Shown piece after piece: positions 27,482 through 37,704 of a stretch of 64,000 nt of DNA. Position 1 is the first letter of the stretch, and each line of letters opens with the position of its first letter. The notes beneath the pieces were generated by a model. The model was not told where the DNA came from and did no database searches. It worked only from the letters and a program-made list of their open reading frames with translations. The stretch covers positions 124,001 to 188,000 of the forward strand of contig NZ_QNUJ01000002.1 in assembly GCF_003574625.1 (NCBI RefSeq). The letters are read 5' to 3'. Made by a program: the position numbers and the translations under genes. Source of the stretch: Shinella zoogloeoides (GTDB taxonomy: Bacteria; Pseudomonadota; Alphaproteobacteria; Rhizobiales; Rhizobiaceae).

Positions 27482-30183
27482 TCGTCTTCTCCCGGCATGG
27501 ACATCCCGGCCATGGCCGGCATGCGGATCGTGAAGACCGCGCCGGAGCGATCGGCGCGGTTCGCCGCGGTGATCGTGCCGCCCATCGCCTCCACGAAGCC
27601 GCGGCAGATGGAGAGCCCGAGTCCCGTGCCGGCGCGCACCTGATCCGCCTTGCGCACCCGGTAGAAGCTGTCGAAGACGCGTTCGATATCGCCGGAAGGA
27701 ATGCCGGGGCCTTCATCCTTGATGCTCAGCATGATCGTATTCCCGTCCTGTCGACCGTCGATTTCGATCGATGTGCCGTCCGGCGCGTATTTGGCGGCGT
27801 TGTCGATGAGATTGAACAGCACCTGCTCGAAAAGCACCGGATCCACCCTCAGCATCGGCAAGGTCTCGGGAATATGCACCTCGACCCTGTGATGCGAAAC
27901 GATCTTCGCCGCCCGTGCGAGCGCCGAGCCGACGATATCGCCCGCGAAGTGCCATGCATAGTTCGGCTCCATCGCGCCTGCGCCGATGCGTGTCATGTCG
28001 AGCAGGTTGGCGATGAAGCGGTTCAGCCGCTCGGATTCGTCGATGACGGTGGATAACAGCTCGCGCCGCGTCTCCTCGTCAAGCCGGACGCCGAGATCCT
28101 TCAGCATGTCGGCCGAACCCATGATGGCGGCAAGCGGCGTCTTCAGGTCGTGGGAGATGGAGGTCAGCAGCGCCGCACGAAGCTTGTCCGTCTCCGCGGC
28201 AAGCCGGGCGCCGTCGACATCGGAGACCAGTTGCACGCGCTCGATGGCGAGCGCCGCCTGATCCGAAAGCGCATCGAAAAGACGGCGCTGCTCGGGCGCC
28301 AGGATCGGCCCCTGCCGGTCGTTGTCGAGACCGATGACGCCGACCGCCTCGCGGCCGGTGCGCATGGGAAGGTAAAGCCGCCGCGCGCCCGGCAGCGTGT
28401 CGGCACCGCGGCCGGCCGGACGATTGTGCTCCCAGGCCCATTTGGCCGCGGCGATATCGGCGTCGACAAGCGTGTCGTCGGGCGGATAGCCGGCCTTGAC
28501 GGCGACCACTCCCGCCTCCGGCAGCAGAATGACGACCCTTACCTTGAGCATGGACGCTATCTGGAAGGCGGTCGCCCACAGCACATCGTCCAGCGTGCCG
28601 GTACCGGCGAGCTTCCTGGAGAAGAGGTAGAGGTCTTCCGTCATGCGCGCCCGCTGGCGGGCAGCGGCCGCCTGGCGGTGGACGGCCGCGGTGAGATTGG
28701 AAGCGACGAGCGCGACGCCGAAATAGAAGAACAGCGCGACGAGGCTTTCGGGATCGCGGACCGTGAAGGTATATCGCGGTTCCAGGAAGAAGAAATTGAA
28801 GGCGAGCGCGCCGAGTATCGAGGCGAACAGGCCGGCGCCGAGGCCGCCGCGCACCGAGGCCGCGAGCACCGCCATCAGGAAGACCAGCGCCAGGTTCTGG
28901 ACGTCGAGCGTCTGGCTGAGCGCGACCCCGGCGAGGATCGCCAGCGCCACGAAGACCACGCTGAGCAGGTACGGCCTGATACGGAACGGCTGCAGCGCCT
29001 CGGCGCTCCTCACGCCCCGCCGCGGTTCTTCCGCCCTCGCATCACCGGAGATGACGTGCACGCTGATATCGCCGGCATGACGGATCAGGTCGTAGGTGAC
29101 GTTGCCCTGCCAGAACCGTCGCCAGCCGGACCGCTCCGGGCGGCCGACGACGATGTGGGTGAAGTTGTTGGCATTCGCATAGGCGATGATCTCGCGCGAG
29201 GGGGCGAGCGCCGGCAGCGTCACCGTCTCGGCGCCCAGCTGCTCGGCAAGGCGCATGTTGGCGGCGAGCCTGTCCTTGTCCTCTTCCGAAAGGCCTGCCG
29301 ACTGCGGTGTTTCGAGGTGCAGCGCTGCCCAGGGCGCCCGCAGCCGATCGGCCTGGCGCCGCGCGTAACGCACGAGACTGGCGCCTTTCGGACCATGGTC
29401 TATGCAGACCAGCAGGCGTTCGCCGGCCGCCCACGGACCGGAAATGGCATGCGCCTGCATGTGGTTGAGCAACTGGTCGTCGACCCGCTGCGCGGTGCGC
29501 CGCAATGCGAGCTCCCGCAGTGCCGTCAGGTTGCCGGGCGAGAAATAGTTCTCGATGGCCCGCTTCGCCGTCTTCGGCACATAGACCTTGCCGTCCGCCA
29601 GCCGCTTGATCAGGTCGTCGGGCGTTATGTCGATGATCTCGATGTCGTCGGCACGGTCGATGATGGAATCGGGCACGGTCTCACGCACCCTGATGCGCGT
29701 GATCTGCGCCACCACGTCGTTGAGGCTCTCCACATGCTGGATGTTGAGCGTCGAATAGACGTCGATGCCGCGCGAGAGGATTTCCTCGACGTCGAGGTAG
29801 CGCTTGGGATGGCGGGCGCCGGCGACATTGGTATGCGCAAGCTCGTCGACGAGGACGAGCGCCGGCCGGCGCTCAAGGATCGCGTCGAGGTCCATCTCCT
29901 CGAGCTGCTGCCCGCGATATTCGATCTTCCGCCGGGCGACGACCTCGAAGCCCTCGACGAGTGCGGCCGTTTCCACGCGGCCGTGCGTCTCGACGACGCC
30001 GATGACGACATCGACGCCGTCTGCCTGCCGCGCCCGGCCGGACATCAGCATCTCGTAGGTCTTGCCGACGCCCGGCGCGGCACCGAGGAATATCTTGAGC
30101 CGCCCGCGCGTTTCCCGCTCCGCGCGGTCCAGGAGGGCGTCCGGCGATGGCCTGCTGTCGATCTCGCGATTGTCGTCCGGCAT
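27478..30183 (-). CDS. kdpD: potassium sensor histidine kinase KdpD
   Basis: 901 residues. The N-terminal KdpD domain has Walker A GAAPGVGKTYEML and the DELAHTN motif, followed by a Usp-like domain (LLVCIDHGPKGASLVRYARRQ), four transmembrane helices around residues 400-500 (DUF4118), a GAF domain, and a histidine kinase with H-box SISHDLKTPLAAIMGSA, N-box LIDNAAKYAPDG and G box GTGLGLSICRGF. It senses potassium or osmotic shift and phosphorylates KdpE. The ATG at 30183 is spaced better from GGA than the ATG at 30189. Confidence 0.94.
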   Translation of the reverse strand: MPDDNREIDSRPSPDALLDRAERETRGRLKIFLGAAPGVGKTYEMLMSGRARQADGVDVVIGVVETHGRVETAALVEGFEVVARRKIEYRGQQLEEMDLDAILERRPALVLVDELAHTNVAGARHPKRYLDVEEILSRGIDVYSTLNIQHVESLNDVVAQITRIRVRETVPDSIIDRADDIEIIDITPDDLIKRLADGKVYVPKTAKRAIENYFSPGNLTALRELALRRTAQRVDDQLLNHMQAHAISGPWAAGERLLVCIDHGPKGASLVRYARRQADRLRAPWAALHLETPQSAGLSEEDKDRLAANMRLAEQLGAETVTLPALAPSREIIAYANANNFTHIVVGRPERSGWRRFWQGNVTYDLIRHAGDISVHVISGDARAEEPRRGVRSAEALQPFRIRPYLLSVVFVALAILAGVALSQTLDVQNLALVFLMAVLAASVRGGLGAGLFASILGALAFNFFFLEPRYTFTVRDPESLVALFFYFGVALVASNLTAAVHRQAAAARQRARMTEDLYLFSRKLAGTGTLDDVLWATAFQIASMLKVRVVILLPEAGVVAVKAGYPPDDTLVDADIAAAKWAWEHNRPAGRGADTLPGARRLYLPMRTGREAVGVIGLDNDRQGPILAPEQRRLFDALSDQAALAIERVQLVSDVDGARLAAETDKLRAALLTSISHDLKTPLAAIMGSADMLKDLGVRLDEETRRELLSTVIDESERLNRFIANLLDMTRIGAGAMEPNYAWHFAGDIVGSALARAAKIVSHHRVEVHIPETLPMLRVDPVLFEQVLFNLIDNAAKYAPDGTSIEIDGRQDGNTIMLSIKDEGPGIPSGDIERVFDSFYRVRKADQVRAGTGLGLSICRGFVEAMGGTITAANRADRSGAVFTIRMPAMAGMSMPGEDE

Positions 30184-30230
30184 GAGCATCCATCCACTGT
30201 TCCCGGCCGCCCGGGAAAGCTCATTTCAGT

Positions 30231-30797
30231 TTACGAGGGCGCGCCGTCAAGCGCCATGTTGAGACGCAGCACATTCACGACCGGTTCCCCCAGAAAGCCG
30301 AGCTTGCGGCCCTCGACCTGCCGGTCGACCAGCGCACGGACGGCAGCCTCGTCCAGCCCCCTCGCCCTGGCCACGCGCGCCACCTGGAAGTAGGCGGCTT
30401 GCGGCGAGATGTGCGGATCGAGACCGCTGCCCGAGGCGGTGACGAGGTCGATCGGCACCTCCGCTGTCGGATCGGCGGCTTTGGCCGCATCGTAGTCGGC
30501 CTTCACCCGGTCGATCAGCTTCCGGCTGGTTGGGCCAAGATTGGAGCCGGAGGAGCCGGCGGCGGCGTAGCCATTCCCCGCAGCCGAAGGACGTCCATGG
30601 AAATACCGGTCGCTCGTGAAGGCCTGTCCGATGAGCGCCGAGCCGATCACCCGGCCGTCCTTCTCGATCAGGCTGCCATTCGCCTGCCGCGGGAAGACGG
30701 CCTGCGCGATGCCGGTCATGGCGGCGGGATAGAGAAGGCCGGTGATGGCGGTGGTGGCAAGGATCATGACGATTGCCGGGCGCAGTTGCTTGAACAT
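30231..30797 (-). CDS. kdpC: potassium-transporting ATPase subunit C
   Basis: 188 residues. A single N-terminal transmembrane helix ([28 protein letters not shown]) and the conserved soluble part: [32 protein letters not shown], and [11 protein letters not shown]. KdpC assists potassium binding and assembly of the KdpFABC complex in the cytoplasmic membrane. It starts 11 bases after kdpB and ends 47 bases before kdpD. Confidence 0.95.
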   Translation of the reverse strand: MFKQLRPAIVMILATTAITGLLYPAAMTGIAQAVFPRQANGSLIEKDGRVIGSALIGQAFTSDRYFHGRPSAAGNGYAAAGSSGSNLGPTSRKLIDRVKADYDAAKAADPTAEVPIDLVTASGSGLDPHISPQAAYFQVARVARARGLDEAAVRALVDRQVEGRKLGFLGEPVVNVLRLNMALDGAPS

Positions 30798-30808
30798 GGT
30801 CGATTTCC

Positions 30809-32857
30809 TTAGGCAAGGCCGAGGGCGGTGATGGCGACATCGATCGCCTTGATGCCGATGAAGGGCACGACGATGCCGCCGAGGCCGTAGATCAGCAGGT
30901 TGCGGGAGAGGAGCGCACCGGCCCCGACGGCGCGGTACTTCACGCCCCTCAGCGAAAGCGGGATCAGCGCGACGATGATGAGCGCGTTGAAGACGATCGC
31001 CGAGAGGATGGCCGATTGCGGGCTCGACAGGCCCATGACGTTCAGGACGCCGAGCTGCGGATAGAAGGCGAGGAACATGGCCGGGATGATCGCGAAATAT
31101 TTCGCGATGTCGTTGGCGATGGAGAACGTCGTCAGCGCGCCGCGGGTCATCAGCAATTGCTTGCCGATCTCGACGATCTCGATGAGCTTCGTCGGGTCGC
31201 TGTCGAGATCGACCATGTTGCCGGCCTCGCGGGCGGCGACCGTGCCGGTGTTCATGGCAACGCCCACATCGGCCTGGGCAAGGGCCGGCGCATCGTTGGT
31301 GCCGTCGCCGCACATGGCGACGAGCTTGCCCCTGGCCTGCTCCTCGCGGATGAGCTGGAGCTTGTTCTCCGGCGTGGCCTGGGCGAGAAAATCGTCGACG
31401 CCGGCTTCCGCCGCAATGGCCGCCGCCGTCATCGGATTGTCGCCGGTGATCATCACCGTGCGGATGCCCATGCGGCGCAATTCCGCGAAACGCTCGCGAA
31501 TGCCGCCCTTGACGATGTCCTTGAGCTGGACGACGCCGAGCAGCCTGTCCTCCCTCGCCACCGCCAGCGGCGTGCCCCCGGCTTTTGCGATCTCCTCGGC
31601 GATGGCCTGAAGCTCGCGCACCGCATCGGAAGACGCGCCGGCGCCGACATGGGACAGCACCGCATCGACCGCGCCCTTGCGGATCTGTGCCCCTTCGAGG
31701 TCGACGCCGCTCATGCGGGTCTGGGCGGTAAAGGGCACGAAGCTCGCCTTGAGGCCGGCCATGTCCCGGCCGCGGATATCGTATTTCTCCTTGGCAAGAA
31801 CGACGATGGAGCGGCCCTCCGGCGTCTCGTCGGCAAGCGAGGCGAGCTGGGCGGCATCGGCAAGCTCCTGTTCGGTGACCCCGCGCACCGGCCTGAAGGC
31901 CGTCGCCTGACGATTGCCGAGCGTGATGGTCCCGGTCTTGTCGAGCAGGAGCGTATCGACATCGCCCGCCGCCTCCACCGCCCGCCCCGACATGGCGAGC
32001 ACGTTGAAACGGACGAGGCGGTCCATGCCGGCAATGCCGATGGCGGAGAGCAGTGCGCCGATAGTCGTCGGAATGAGCGTGACGAACAGGGCGACGAGCA
32101 CGATGATCGGGATCGAACCGCCGGCATAGGAGGCGAAGCTCGGGATGGTGACGGTCGCCAGAACGAAGATCAGCGTCATGCCGGCGAGCAGGATGTTGAG
32201 CGCGATCTCGTTCGGCGTCTTCTGGCGCTCCGCCCCCTCGACCAGCGCGATCATGCGATCGAGGAAGGTCGAGCCGGCGGCGGCGGTGATGCGCACGAGG
32301 ATCCAGTCGGAGAGGACCTGCGTGCCGCCCGTCACGGCCGAGCGGTCTCCGCCCGATTCCCGGATGACGGGAGCGGATTCGCCCGTGATCGCCGCCTCGT
32401 TCACCGAGGCGACGCCCTCGACGACCTCGCCGTCCGAGGGGATGATATCCCCGGCCTCGACGAGCACCAGATCGCCGACCTTGAGACTGGTGCCGGGCAC
32501 CAGCCTGTACTCGGCGGAGCCGTTTGCCGCGAGCAGCTTGGCCTGGGTCTCGCTGCGGGCGCGGCGCAGCGAATCCGCCTGCGCCTTGCCCCGGCCCTCG
32601 GCGACCGCTTCGGCGAAATTGGCGAAGAGCACGGTAAACCAGAGCCAGAGATTGACCTGGAAGGAGAAGGCGAGGCCGCCGCCACCGGATGCCAGATCGC
32701 GCAGGAAGAGGAGCGACGTCAGCAGCGAGACGGTCGCCACGACGAACATGACGGGATTGCGGGCGAGCGTGCGCGGGTTCAGCTTGGTGAATGCTGCGCC
32801 GATTGCCGGAACGAGAATGCGAGAATCGAGGATACTCGCGGATTTTGCCTGGCTCAT
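30809..32857 (-). CDS. kdpB: potassium-transporting P-type ATPase subunit B
   Basis: 682 residues, the usual KdpB length, from the ATG at 32857. Catalytic phosphorylation loop [15 protein letters not shown], actuator TGES in [14 protein letters not shown], the nucleotide-binding region and hinge [21 protein letters not shown] are intact. It hydrolyses ATP to drive uptake of potassium through KdpA. A 48-codon frame for a membrane microprotein occupies most of the gap to kdpA. Confidence 0.96.
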   Translation of the reverse strand: MSQAKSASILDSRILVPAIGAAFTKLNPRTLARNPVMFVVATVSLLTSLLFLRDLASGGGGLAFSFQVNLWLWFTVLFANFAEAVAEGRGKAQADSLRRARSETQAKLLAANGSAEYRLVPGTSLKVGDLVLVEAGDIIPSDGEVVEGVASVNEAAITGESAPVIRESGGDRSAVTGGTQVLSDWILVRITAAAGSTFLDRMIALVEGAERQKTPNEIALNILLAGMTLIFVLATVTIPSFASYAGGSIPIIVLVALFVTLIPTTIGALLSAIGIAGMDRLVRFNVLAMSGRAVEAAGDVDTLLLDKTGTITLGNRQATAFRPVRGVTEQELADAAQLASLADETPEGRSIVVLAKEKYDIRGRDMAGLKASFVPFTAQTRMSGVDLEGAQIRKGAVDAVLSHVGAGASSDAVRELQAIAEEIAKAGGTPLAVAREDRLLGVVQLKDIVKGGIRERFAELRRMGIRTVMITGDNPMTAAAIAAEAGVDDFLAQATPENKLQLIREEQARGKLVAMCGDGTNDAPALAQADVGVAMNTGTVAAREAGNMVDLDSDPTKLIEIVEIGKQLLMTRGALTTFSIANDIAKYFAIIPAMFLAFYPQLGVLNVMGLSSPQSAILSAIVFNALIIVALIPLSLRGVKYRAVGAGALLSRNLLIYGLGGIVVPFIGIKAIDVAITALGLA

Positions 32858-32886
32858 ACGAGACTCCAGCGTTGAAACGGACGCGG

Positions 32887-33033
32887 TCACCCGCGCAGAA
32901 ATTCGATGATCGAAACGATGGCGATCATCGCGACCAGCATCACCAGGATGAGGTTGGAAGCACACCATCGGGCTGGCATCGCCCCCCTGCGAACGGGGGA
33001 CGAAGGAGAGGAACCTGTCGTGCGAAGCGTCAT
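32887..33033 (-). CDS. membrane microprotein encoded between kdpA and kdpB
   Basis: 48 residues. The ATG at 33033 lies nine bases after the kdpA stop, with GAGG seven bases upstream (inside the kdpA end). Residues 1-25 are basic and Ser/Pro/Thr-rich, and residues 27-48 ([19 protein letters not shown] and a short tail LRG) form one hydrophobic helix, giving an N-in single-pass topology. The frame ends 29 bases before kdpB. It has no similarity by eye to KdpF beyond size. Co-translation with the pump genes suggests an accessory subunit. Not a named family to my knowledge. Confidence 0.62.
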   Translation of the reverse strand: MTLRTTGSSPSSPVRRGAMPARWCASNLILVMLVAMIAIVSIIEFLRG

Positions 33034-33042
33034 GGCCAATCC

Positions 33043-34746
33043 TCAGAAGGTCTGTCCGGCCAGCATGGCGAGGTGTTCGACCACCGGGCCGAGCGCGAGC
33101 GCCGGGAAGAAGGTGAGCCCGCCGACGATAAGGATCGTGCCGACGAGCAGGCCGACGAAGAGCGGGCCGTCCGTCGGGAACGTGCCGGCGGAAGCCGGGA
33201 CGGTCTTCTTGGCGATGAGCGAGCCGGCAATGGCCAGCGCCGGTATGATGACCAGAAAACGCCCCATCAGCATGCCGAAGCCCAGCGTGACATTGTACCA
33301 GGGCGTGTTGCCGGTCAGACCGCCGAAGGCCGAGCCGTTGTTGGCCGCCGCCGAGGTATAGGCATAGAGGATCTCGGAGAAGCCGTGCGGGCCGGCCGTG
33401 CCGACGGAGGCGACCGCCGTGGGCAGCACGCTGGCGATGGCCGTGAAGACGAGCATGGCAAGCGGCAGGCAGAGGATCGCGAGCACCGCCATCTTCATCT
33501 CCTTCGCCTCGATCTTCTTGCCGAGATATTCCGGCGTGCGGCCGACCATCAGGCCCGCCACGAAGACGGCCACGACGATGAAGAGGACGATGCCGTAGAA
33601 GCCCGCGCCGACGCCCCCGACGATGACCTCGCCGAGCTGCATGTTGATGAGCGGAATGAGCCCCCCGAGCGCCGTGAAACTGCCATGCATGGCGTTGACC
33701 GCACCGCAGGAGGCCGCCGTGGTGACGACCGCAAAGAGCGAGGAAAGAGCGATGCCGAAGCGGGCTTCCTTGCCCTCCATATTGCCGCCCTGGAGGCCGA
33801 AGGCGTGCATGAGCGAATTGCCGGAGGCTTCCGCCCAGTAGGTAACCGTGACGCCGGCGAGGAACAGAACGCCCATGGCCGCAAGGATCGCCCAGCCCTG
33901 GCGCTGGTTGCCGACCATGCGGCCGAATACGTTGGTGAAGGCCGCGCCGATCGCGAAGATCGAGACCATCTGAAGCATGTTCGAGAGGACGTCGGGGTTC
34001 TCGAAGGGATGGGCGGAATTGGCGTTGAAGAAGCCGCCCCCGTTGGTGCCGAGCATCTTGACGGCAAGCTGCGAGGCGACCGGGCCGAGCGCGATGGTCT
34101 GCCTTGCGCCTTCCAGCGTCGTCACCTCCACATAGGGGCCGAAGGTCTGCGGCACGCCGAGCGCCACATAGGCAAGCGTCAGCACGACACAGACCGGCAG
34201 CAGCACGTAGAGCGTGGCGCGGGTCATATCGACCCAGAAATTACCGATCGTCTTGCCGGATGCGCCCGCGAAGGCGCGGATGAGCGCGACGGCGATCGCC
34301 ATGCCGGTGGCTGCGGAAACGAAGTTCTGCACCGTCAATCCCGCCATCTGGGTGAGATAGGACATGGTGCTCTCGCCGCCGTAGTTCTGCCAGTTGGTAT
34401 TGGTGACGAAACTGACAGCGGTGTTGAAGGCGAGTTCCGGCGCGACGTCGGGCATGCCGGCGGGATTGAGCGGCAACGCGCCCTGCAGGCGCTGCAATGC
34501 GTAAAGCAGCAGCAGCCCGGCAAGGTTGAAGGCCAGCATGGCGACGGCATAGGCCGTCCAGCGCTGCTCCTCGCGCTCGCTGGTGCCGGCCAGCGCATAA
34601 AGGCCCCGTTCGACGGGAACGAGCACGGGGGAAAGGAAGGTTCGCTCCCCGGCAAAGACGCGCGTCATATAGGCGCCGAGCGGTTTGACGAAGGCAAGGA
34701 CGATCCCGCAGAAAAGAAGGATCTGTAGCCATCCGATGAAGGTCAT
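33043..34746 (-). CDS. kdpA: potassium-transporting ATPase subunit A
   Basis: 567 residues from the ATG at 34746, the normal KdpA length; an in-frame start nine codons earlier has no support. Ten hydrophobic helices and the selectivity-loop segments are present: [67 protein letters not shown] and [16 protein letters not shown]. It binds and conducts potassium in the cytoplasmic membrane. It is 36 bases downstream of kdpF. Confidence 0.96.
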   Translation of the reverse strand: MTFIGWLQILLFCGIVLAFVKPLGAYMTRVFAGERTFLSPVLVPVERGLYALAGTSEREEQRWTAYAVAMLAFNLAGLLLLYALQRLQGALPLNPAGMPDVAPELAFNTAVSFVTNTNWQNYGGESTMSYLTQMAGLTVQNFVSAATGMAIAVALIRAFAGASGKTIGNFWVDMTRATLYVLLPVCVVLTLAYVALGVPQTFGPYVEVTTLEGARQTIALGPVASQLAVKMLGTNGGGFFNANSAHPFENPDVLSNMLQMVSIFAIGAAFTNVFGRMVGNQRQGWAILAAMGVLFLAGVTVTYWAEASGNSLMHAFGLQGGNMEGKEARFGIALSSLFAVVTTAASCGAVNAMHGSFTALGGLIPLINMQLGEVIVGGVGAGFYGIVLFIVVAVFVAGLMVGRTPEYLGKKIEAKEMKMAVLAILCLPLAMLVFTAIASVLPTAVASVGTAGPHGFSEILYAYTSAAANNGSAFGGLTGNTPWYNVTLGFGMLMGRFLVIIPALAIAGSLIAKKTVPASAGTFPTDGPLFVGLLVGTILIVGGLTFFPALALGPVVEHLAMLAGQTF

Positions 34747-34782
34747 GGGCAAAACTTTCGTTACCGGCAGCATTGCTTCCGT

Positions 34783-34872
34783 TCAGAAGCGTTCCGGGCG
34801 AATGAGGGCGTAGGCGAGGTAAATGGTCAGGAAGACGGCAACGGCGCCGCCGAACGCATAATCGAACGACAT
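34783..34872 (-). CDS. kdpF: potassium-transporting ATPase subunit F
   Basis: 29 residues: one transmembrane helix (GGAVAVFLTIYLAYALI) ending PERF, the classical KdpF size and pattern (short N-terminus, C-terminal RPE). GGGAGGG stands just before the ATG. KdpF stabilises the KdpABC complex. It is preceded on the same strand, after 11 bases, by a second membrane microprotein gene. Confidence 0.88.
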   Translation of the reverse strand: MSFDYAFGGAVAVFLTIYLAYALIRPERF

Positions 34873-34883
34873 CGCACCCTCCC

Positions 34884-34967
34884 TCACAACCGTTCGCAGG
34901 CATGCGTGTAGACAACACAGAATGCGAAGAAGGCGAGCACCGCGCCTGTCAGGAGAACATCCATCAT
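34884..34967 (-). CDS. membrane microprotein preceding kdpF
   Basis: 27 residues with one hydrophobic helix (VLLTGAVLAFFAFCVVYTHA) and a charged tail CERL. GGAG lies nine bases before the first ATG; a second ATG follows directly. It ends 11 bases before kdpF with the kdpF ribosome-binding site in the gap, so it is probably the true first gene of the kdp operon. I recall similar short frames upstream of kdpF in related bacteria but know of no assigned function. Confidence 0.6.
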   Translation of the reverse strand: MMDVLLTGAVLAFFAFCVVYTHACERL

Positions 34968-35120
34968 CACTCTGGACTCCGTTATCGGGGGCCAGACAAG
35001 CCGCGGACGCTCTTCGAAAGCGCACCGCGAAGTCACCTGGCGCAGGGATCCTTCGATCTCCCGCGCTTCAATATGCAGCCGAACCGGATAGGCTTTCGAG
35101 AGCGGCCGGAAGGTGAAAAA

Positions 35121-35140
35121 ATAGGAATTCCATAGGAATT
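35121..35140. promoter_or_regulatory. direct repeat upstream of the kdp operon, candidate KdpE site
   Basis: ATAGGAATT occurs at 35121-35129 and again at 35132-35140, start to start 11 bases, one helical turn. It lies about 155-170 bases upstream of the first kdp microprotein start in the 338-base divergent region before the GGDEF gene at 35306. Response regulators of the OmpR class bind such direct repeats. The rest of this region shows no coding frame I can support. Confidence 0.45.
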
Positions 35141-35305
35141 TCAGCCGGTGTGCGCCTCCGGCCTGTCGGCCTGCGTCCGAAGACCGCCAGATGGCGATTT
35201 TCCGAACCCGCACGGCTATCTCTCCAGCGTGACAGCGGAAGATCGGCCCCATGCCGGGCCGCAGCGATTAACGGCATCAAAAGCTTTTTGCCCTAACGGA
35301 GATGC

Positions 35306-37027
35306 ATGACTTCGAGTGGGTTTCGAAACAGACGTCCGGTGGCCTTCCTGCTTCTAGTGATGCTGACATATTTCAGCACTGCATTGGCAAGCGCAGCGGA
35401 TTCTTCCGAAATTCGCAGTTCCTGCTGGGCATCCGGCGATCTGTCGGAGGACGTGGTCGCGATAGCACGGCAGGAAAGCCGGTGGTCCTGCGGCACCCGG
35501 GAATTCGCCATCGATGCCGAGCGCGTATTGCTCCGCTTCGACATCACACCCGACAATGCCCTTCCCCGATATCTCCTCTCAAGGCGAAGTGCACTTGAGA
35601 CGGTGCATCTTCTGGCGATCGATCGGGAGGGCGCGGTCCGGCAAACTTCCGTTCCCGCGGCCGCCCTGCCCAGTTCGCTGGCTGGCGGGTACTTCAAGGC
35701 TTCCCTGCCGGAGGTGACGCGCGAGACCGCGCATGTCGTCGCCGCGATCGACCTGCCGAGCCACCGGATGACGCTGGAGGGGGCCTATCTTGCCCCGACG
35801 GATCCGGCCGGCGGCACGGGTGACATGCGGTTCCTGCTGGTCCTGGCAGGGCTTGCCGGCATGCTCGTCATGCCCCTTATCTTCAACGCAGCGTTCTACC
35901 GGGCCCTGCGTGAATCTTTCGTTCTCTGGCACTCGGCCCTCACGCTTTCGCTGCTGATGACCGTTCTGGTTTCATCCGGCCTGTCAGTCGTGCTTTTCGA
36001 TCCTCCGGCGATGACGTTGAGCTGGATGACGACATTGATCTTCGGGATGACGGTCGGGTCGGGAGCGATGTTCACCCACAGCTTCATCGAGCCCGGATTG
36101 ATGCATCCGCTCCTGCGGCGTCTGCTACCCTATTGCGCGGTGTGGGCGATATTCCTGAGCGTGTTTCATGCGGCGTTTCCCTTCGTTGCGCGCCCCATGC
36201 AGGCGAGCGCCTACACGGCAGCGTTTGCGCCGATCCTCGGTATCTTCATATTGTCCATGATCGATTCTCTGCGTCGCGGAAGCCGCGCCGCGAGGTATCA
36301 GGCGATAGGCTACACGCCGATAATCGTGGTCGGGCTGGTTCGTCTGGTGACGGGTGTTGTTCCCTGGCTGCACAGCACCGACGCCATGTTCCTATTCTAT
36401 ATGGGTTGCGCGTGTGAAGTCCTTTTCACGACGCTTGGCGTGGCAGAGCGCTTCGTCACCATGAAGCGCGAGCGGGACCGCGCACGCAACGAAGCCGAGC
36501 TGCTCGAACGGCTGTCCGAAACGGATGCGTTGACGGGATTGTTCAACCGGCGGGCCATCGAGCGCCAGTTCGAGCAACTTCGCGGCGAAGGCTTCGCCGC
36601 GCTGGCTGTCATCGACCTCGACCATTTCAAGGCGATCAACGATATGAACGGGCACGGCGTCGGGGACGAGGTGCTCAAGGCTGTGGGCAGTGCACTCCAG
36701 GCAAGTCCTGACGTTCGCGCGTATCGCCTCGGCGGCGAGGAATTCATGCTTCTCTTGCGCGGAGACGATGCCGAAGCCCAGGCCGAGCTTCGCCGCCAGG
36801 CAATTCCCGCAATTGTCGCTCATGCCGTTTCGGGGCTCGGGCGCCCCGTGACTGCCAGCATGGGCGTGACGAACATCTTTGGCAGCGAAGGTTTCGCTGC
36901 ACTTTACGAACGCGCCGACAAGCTGCTTTACGAAGCCAAGAGCGCGGGGCGCAACCGAACCCGCAGCGCGATCAAGGCGACGCCGGTGCTGGTGTCATTT
37001 CCAAACGACCAGGCGATGATCGCCTAG
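35306..37027 (+). CDS. 7TM-DISM-like sensor diguanylate cyclase
   Basis: 573 residues, start with GGAG five bases ahead. A signal peptide and extracytoplasmic domain (about 30-165) precede seven hydrophobic helices (about 175-385), then a short coiled coil (MKRERDRARNEAELLERLSETDALTGLFNRRA) and a GGDEF domain with active-site GGEEF. The RxxD inhibitory motif is missing at its usual place (SPDV instead), so product inhibition is unlikely. It converts GTP to c-di-GMP in response to an external signal. It is divergent from the kdp operon. Confidence 0.87.
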   Translation: MTSSGFRNRRPVAFLLLVMLTYFSTALASAADSSEIRSSCWASGDLSEDVVAIARQESRWSCGTREFAIDAERVLLRFDITPDNALPRYLLSRRSALETVHLLAIDREGAVRQTSVPAAALPSSLAGGYFKASLPEVTRETAHVVAAIDLPSHRMTLEGAYLAPTDPAGGTGDMRFLLVLAGLAGMLVMPLIFNAAFYRALRESFVLWHSALTLSLLMTVLVSSGLSVVLFDPPAMTLSWMTTLIFGMTVGSGAMFTHSFIEPGLMHPLLRRLLPYCAVWAIFLSVFHAAFPFVARPMQASAYTAAFAPILGIFILSMIDSLRRGSRAARYQAIGYTPIIVVGLVRLVTGVVPWLHSTDAMFLFYMGCACEVLFTTLGVAERFVTMKRERDRARNEAELLERLSETDALTGLFNRRAIERQFEQLRGEGFAALAVIDLDHFKAINDMNGHGVGDEVLKAVGSALQASPDVRAYRLGGEEFMLLLRGDDAEAQAELRRQAIPAIVAHAVSGLGRPVTASMGVTNIFGSEGFAALYERADKLLYEAKSAGRNRTRSAIKATPVLVSFPNDQAMIA

Positions 37028-37148
37028 GCCGGCGCGCCGCTTGCCGCTTCATTCCGACCCGGCCCATCACGACGATCCCGCATCAGATTAACTTGCTGCC
37101 GTCCCCATCGTTTCGGCAATCATCGCCGGGATTTGAAGGAGCCCTATC

Positions 37149-37568
37149 CTAACGTCCGACATCGAGCGTACGGAGAATGTCGATCAGCCGCGGCGCCATT
37201 TCGCGGATTTCCGTGAGATGGATGGCGGTCAGCCTTTCCAGGATGGCATCGGCCTTGTCCGTCAACGTGAGGGTCTGGCGGCGGCGGTCGGCGGGGTCGG
37301 AATGCCGCGTCACATAGCCGGCGGCAACGAGCCGGCCGACGAGTTCCGTCGCTGAATGGGGCGCGATCAGCAGCCGCTCGGCAAGCCGGCCGACGGTCAT
37401 CGGCTCTTCGTCGCGGTGCCCCCTTATCGTCAGGAGCGCCTGATGCTGCTGGGCGGGAAGCCCTTCGTGATGCGCCGCCGAGGTGCTGAAATCCATGAAG
37501 CGGCGCAGCGTGTAGCGCAGGTTCGAGAGCGCTTCGTAATCGGCATCGCTCAGCCTGTCCTTCGCCAT
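37149..37568 (-). CDS. MarR-family transcriptional regulator
   Basis: 139 residues; the ATG at 37568 follows GGGAG. The winged helix is clear: QQHQALLTIRG, VGRLAERLLIAPHSATELVGRLVAAGYVTRHSDPADRRRQTLTLTDKA. MarR proteins bind palindromes as dimers and respond to phenolics, oxidants or metals. A palindrome lies between this gene and the divergent ClC gene (37705-37723), and a very similar one at 39938-39956 controls a small helical protein. These are probably its operators. Confidence 0.85.
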   Translation of the reverse strand: MAKDRLSDADYEALSNLRYTLRRFMDFSTSAAHHEGLPAQQHQALLTIRGHRDEEPMTVGRLAERLLIAPHSATELVGRLVAAGYVTRHSDPADRRRQTLTLTDKADAILERLTAIHLTEIREMAPRLIDILRTLDVGR

Positions 37569-37704
37569 TCTCCGCTCCCGCTTCCGCGTTCCGGCCGCCG
37601 CCGGCATTTTCCGCAACAACATCCCTCCACCGGCTTACCGCAGGTCGGGCCGGCGGGCTAGTGCGCCAAATGACCTTCTCGCCAGCCGGCAATCCCTGTT
37701 GATT

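Noticed and set aside
28150-30393. A 747-codon plus-strand frame over kdpD
   Set aside because: Antisense to KdpD; composition is skewed and no domain is recognisable.
32791-34728. A 645-codon plus-strand frame over kdpA
   Set aside because: Antisense to KdpA, which has all selectivity-loop motifs; no ribosome-binding site or domain.
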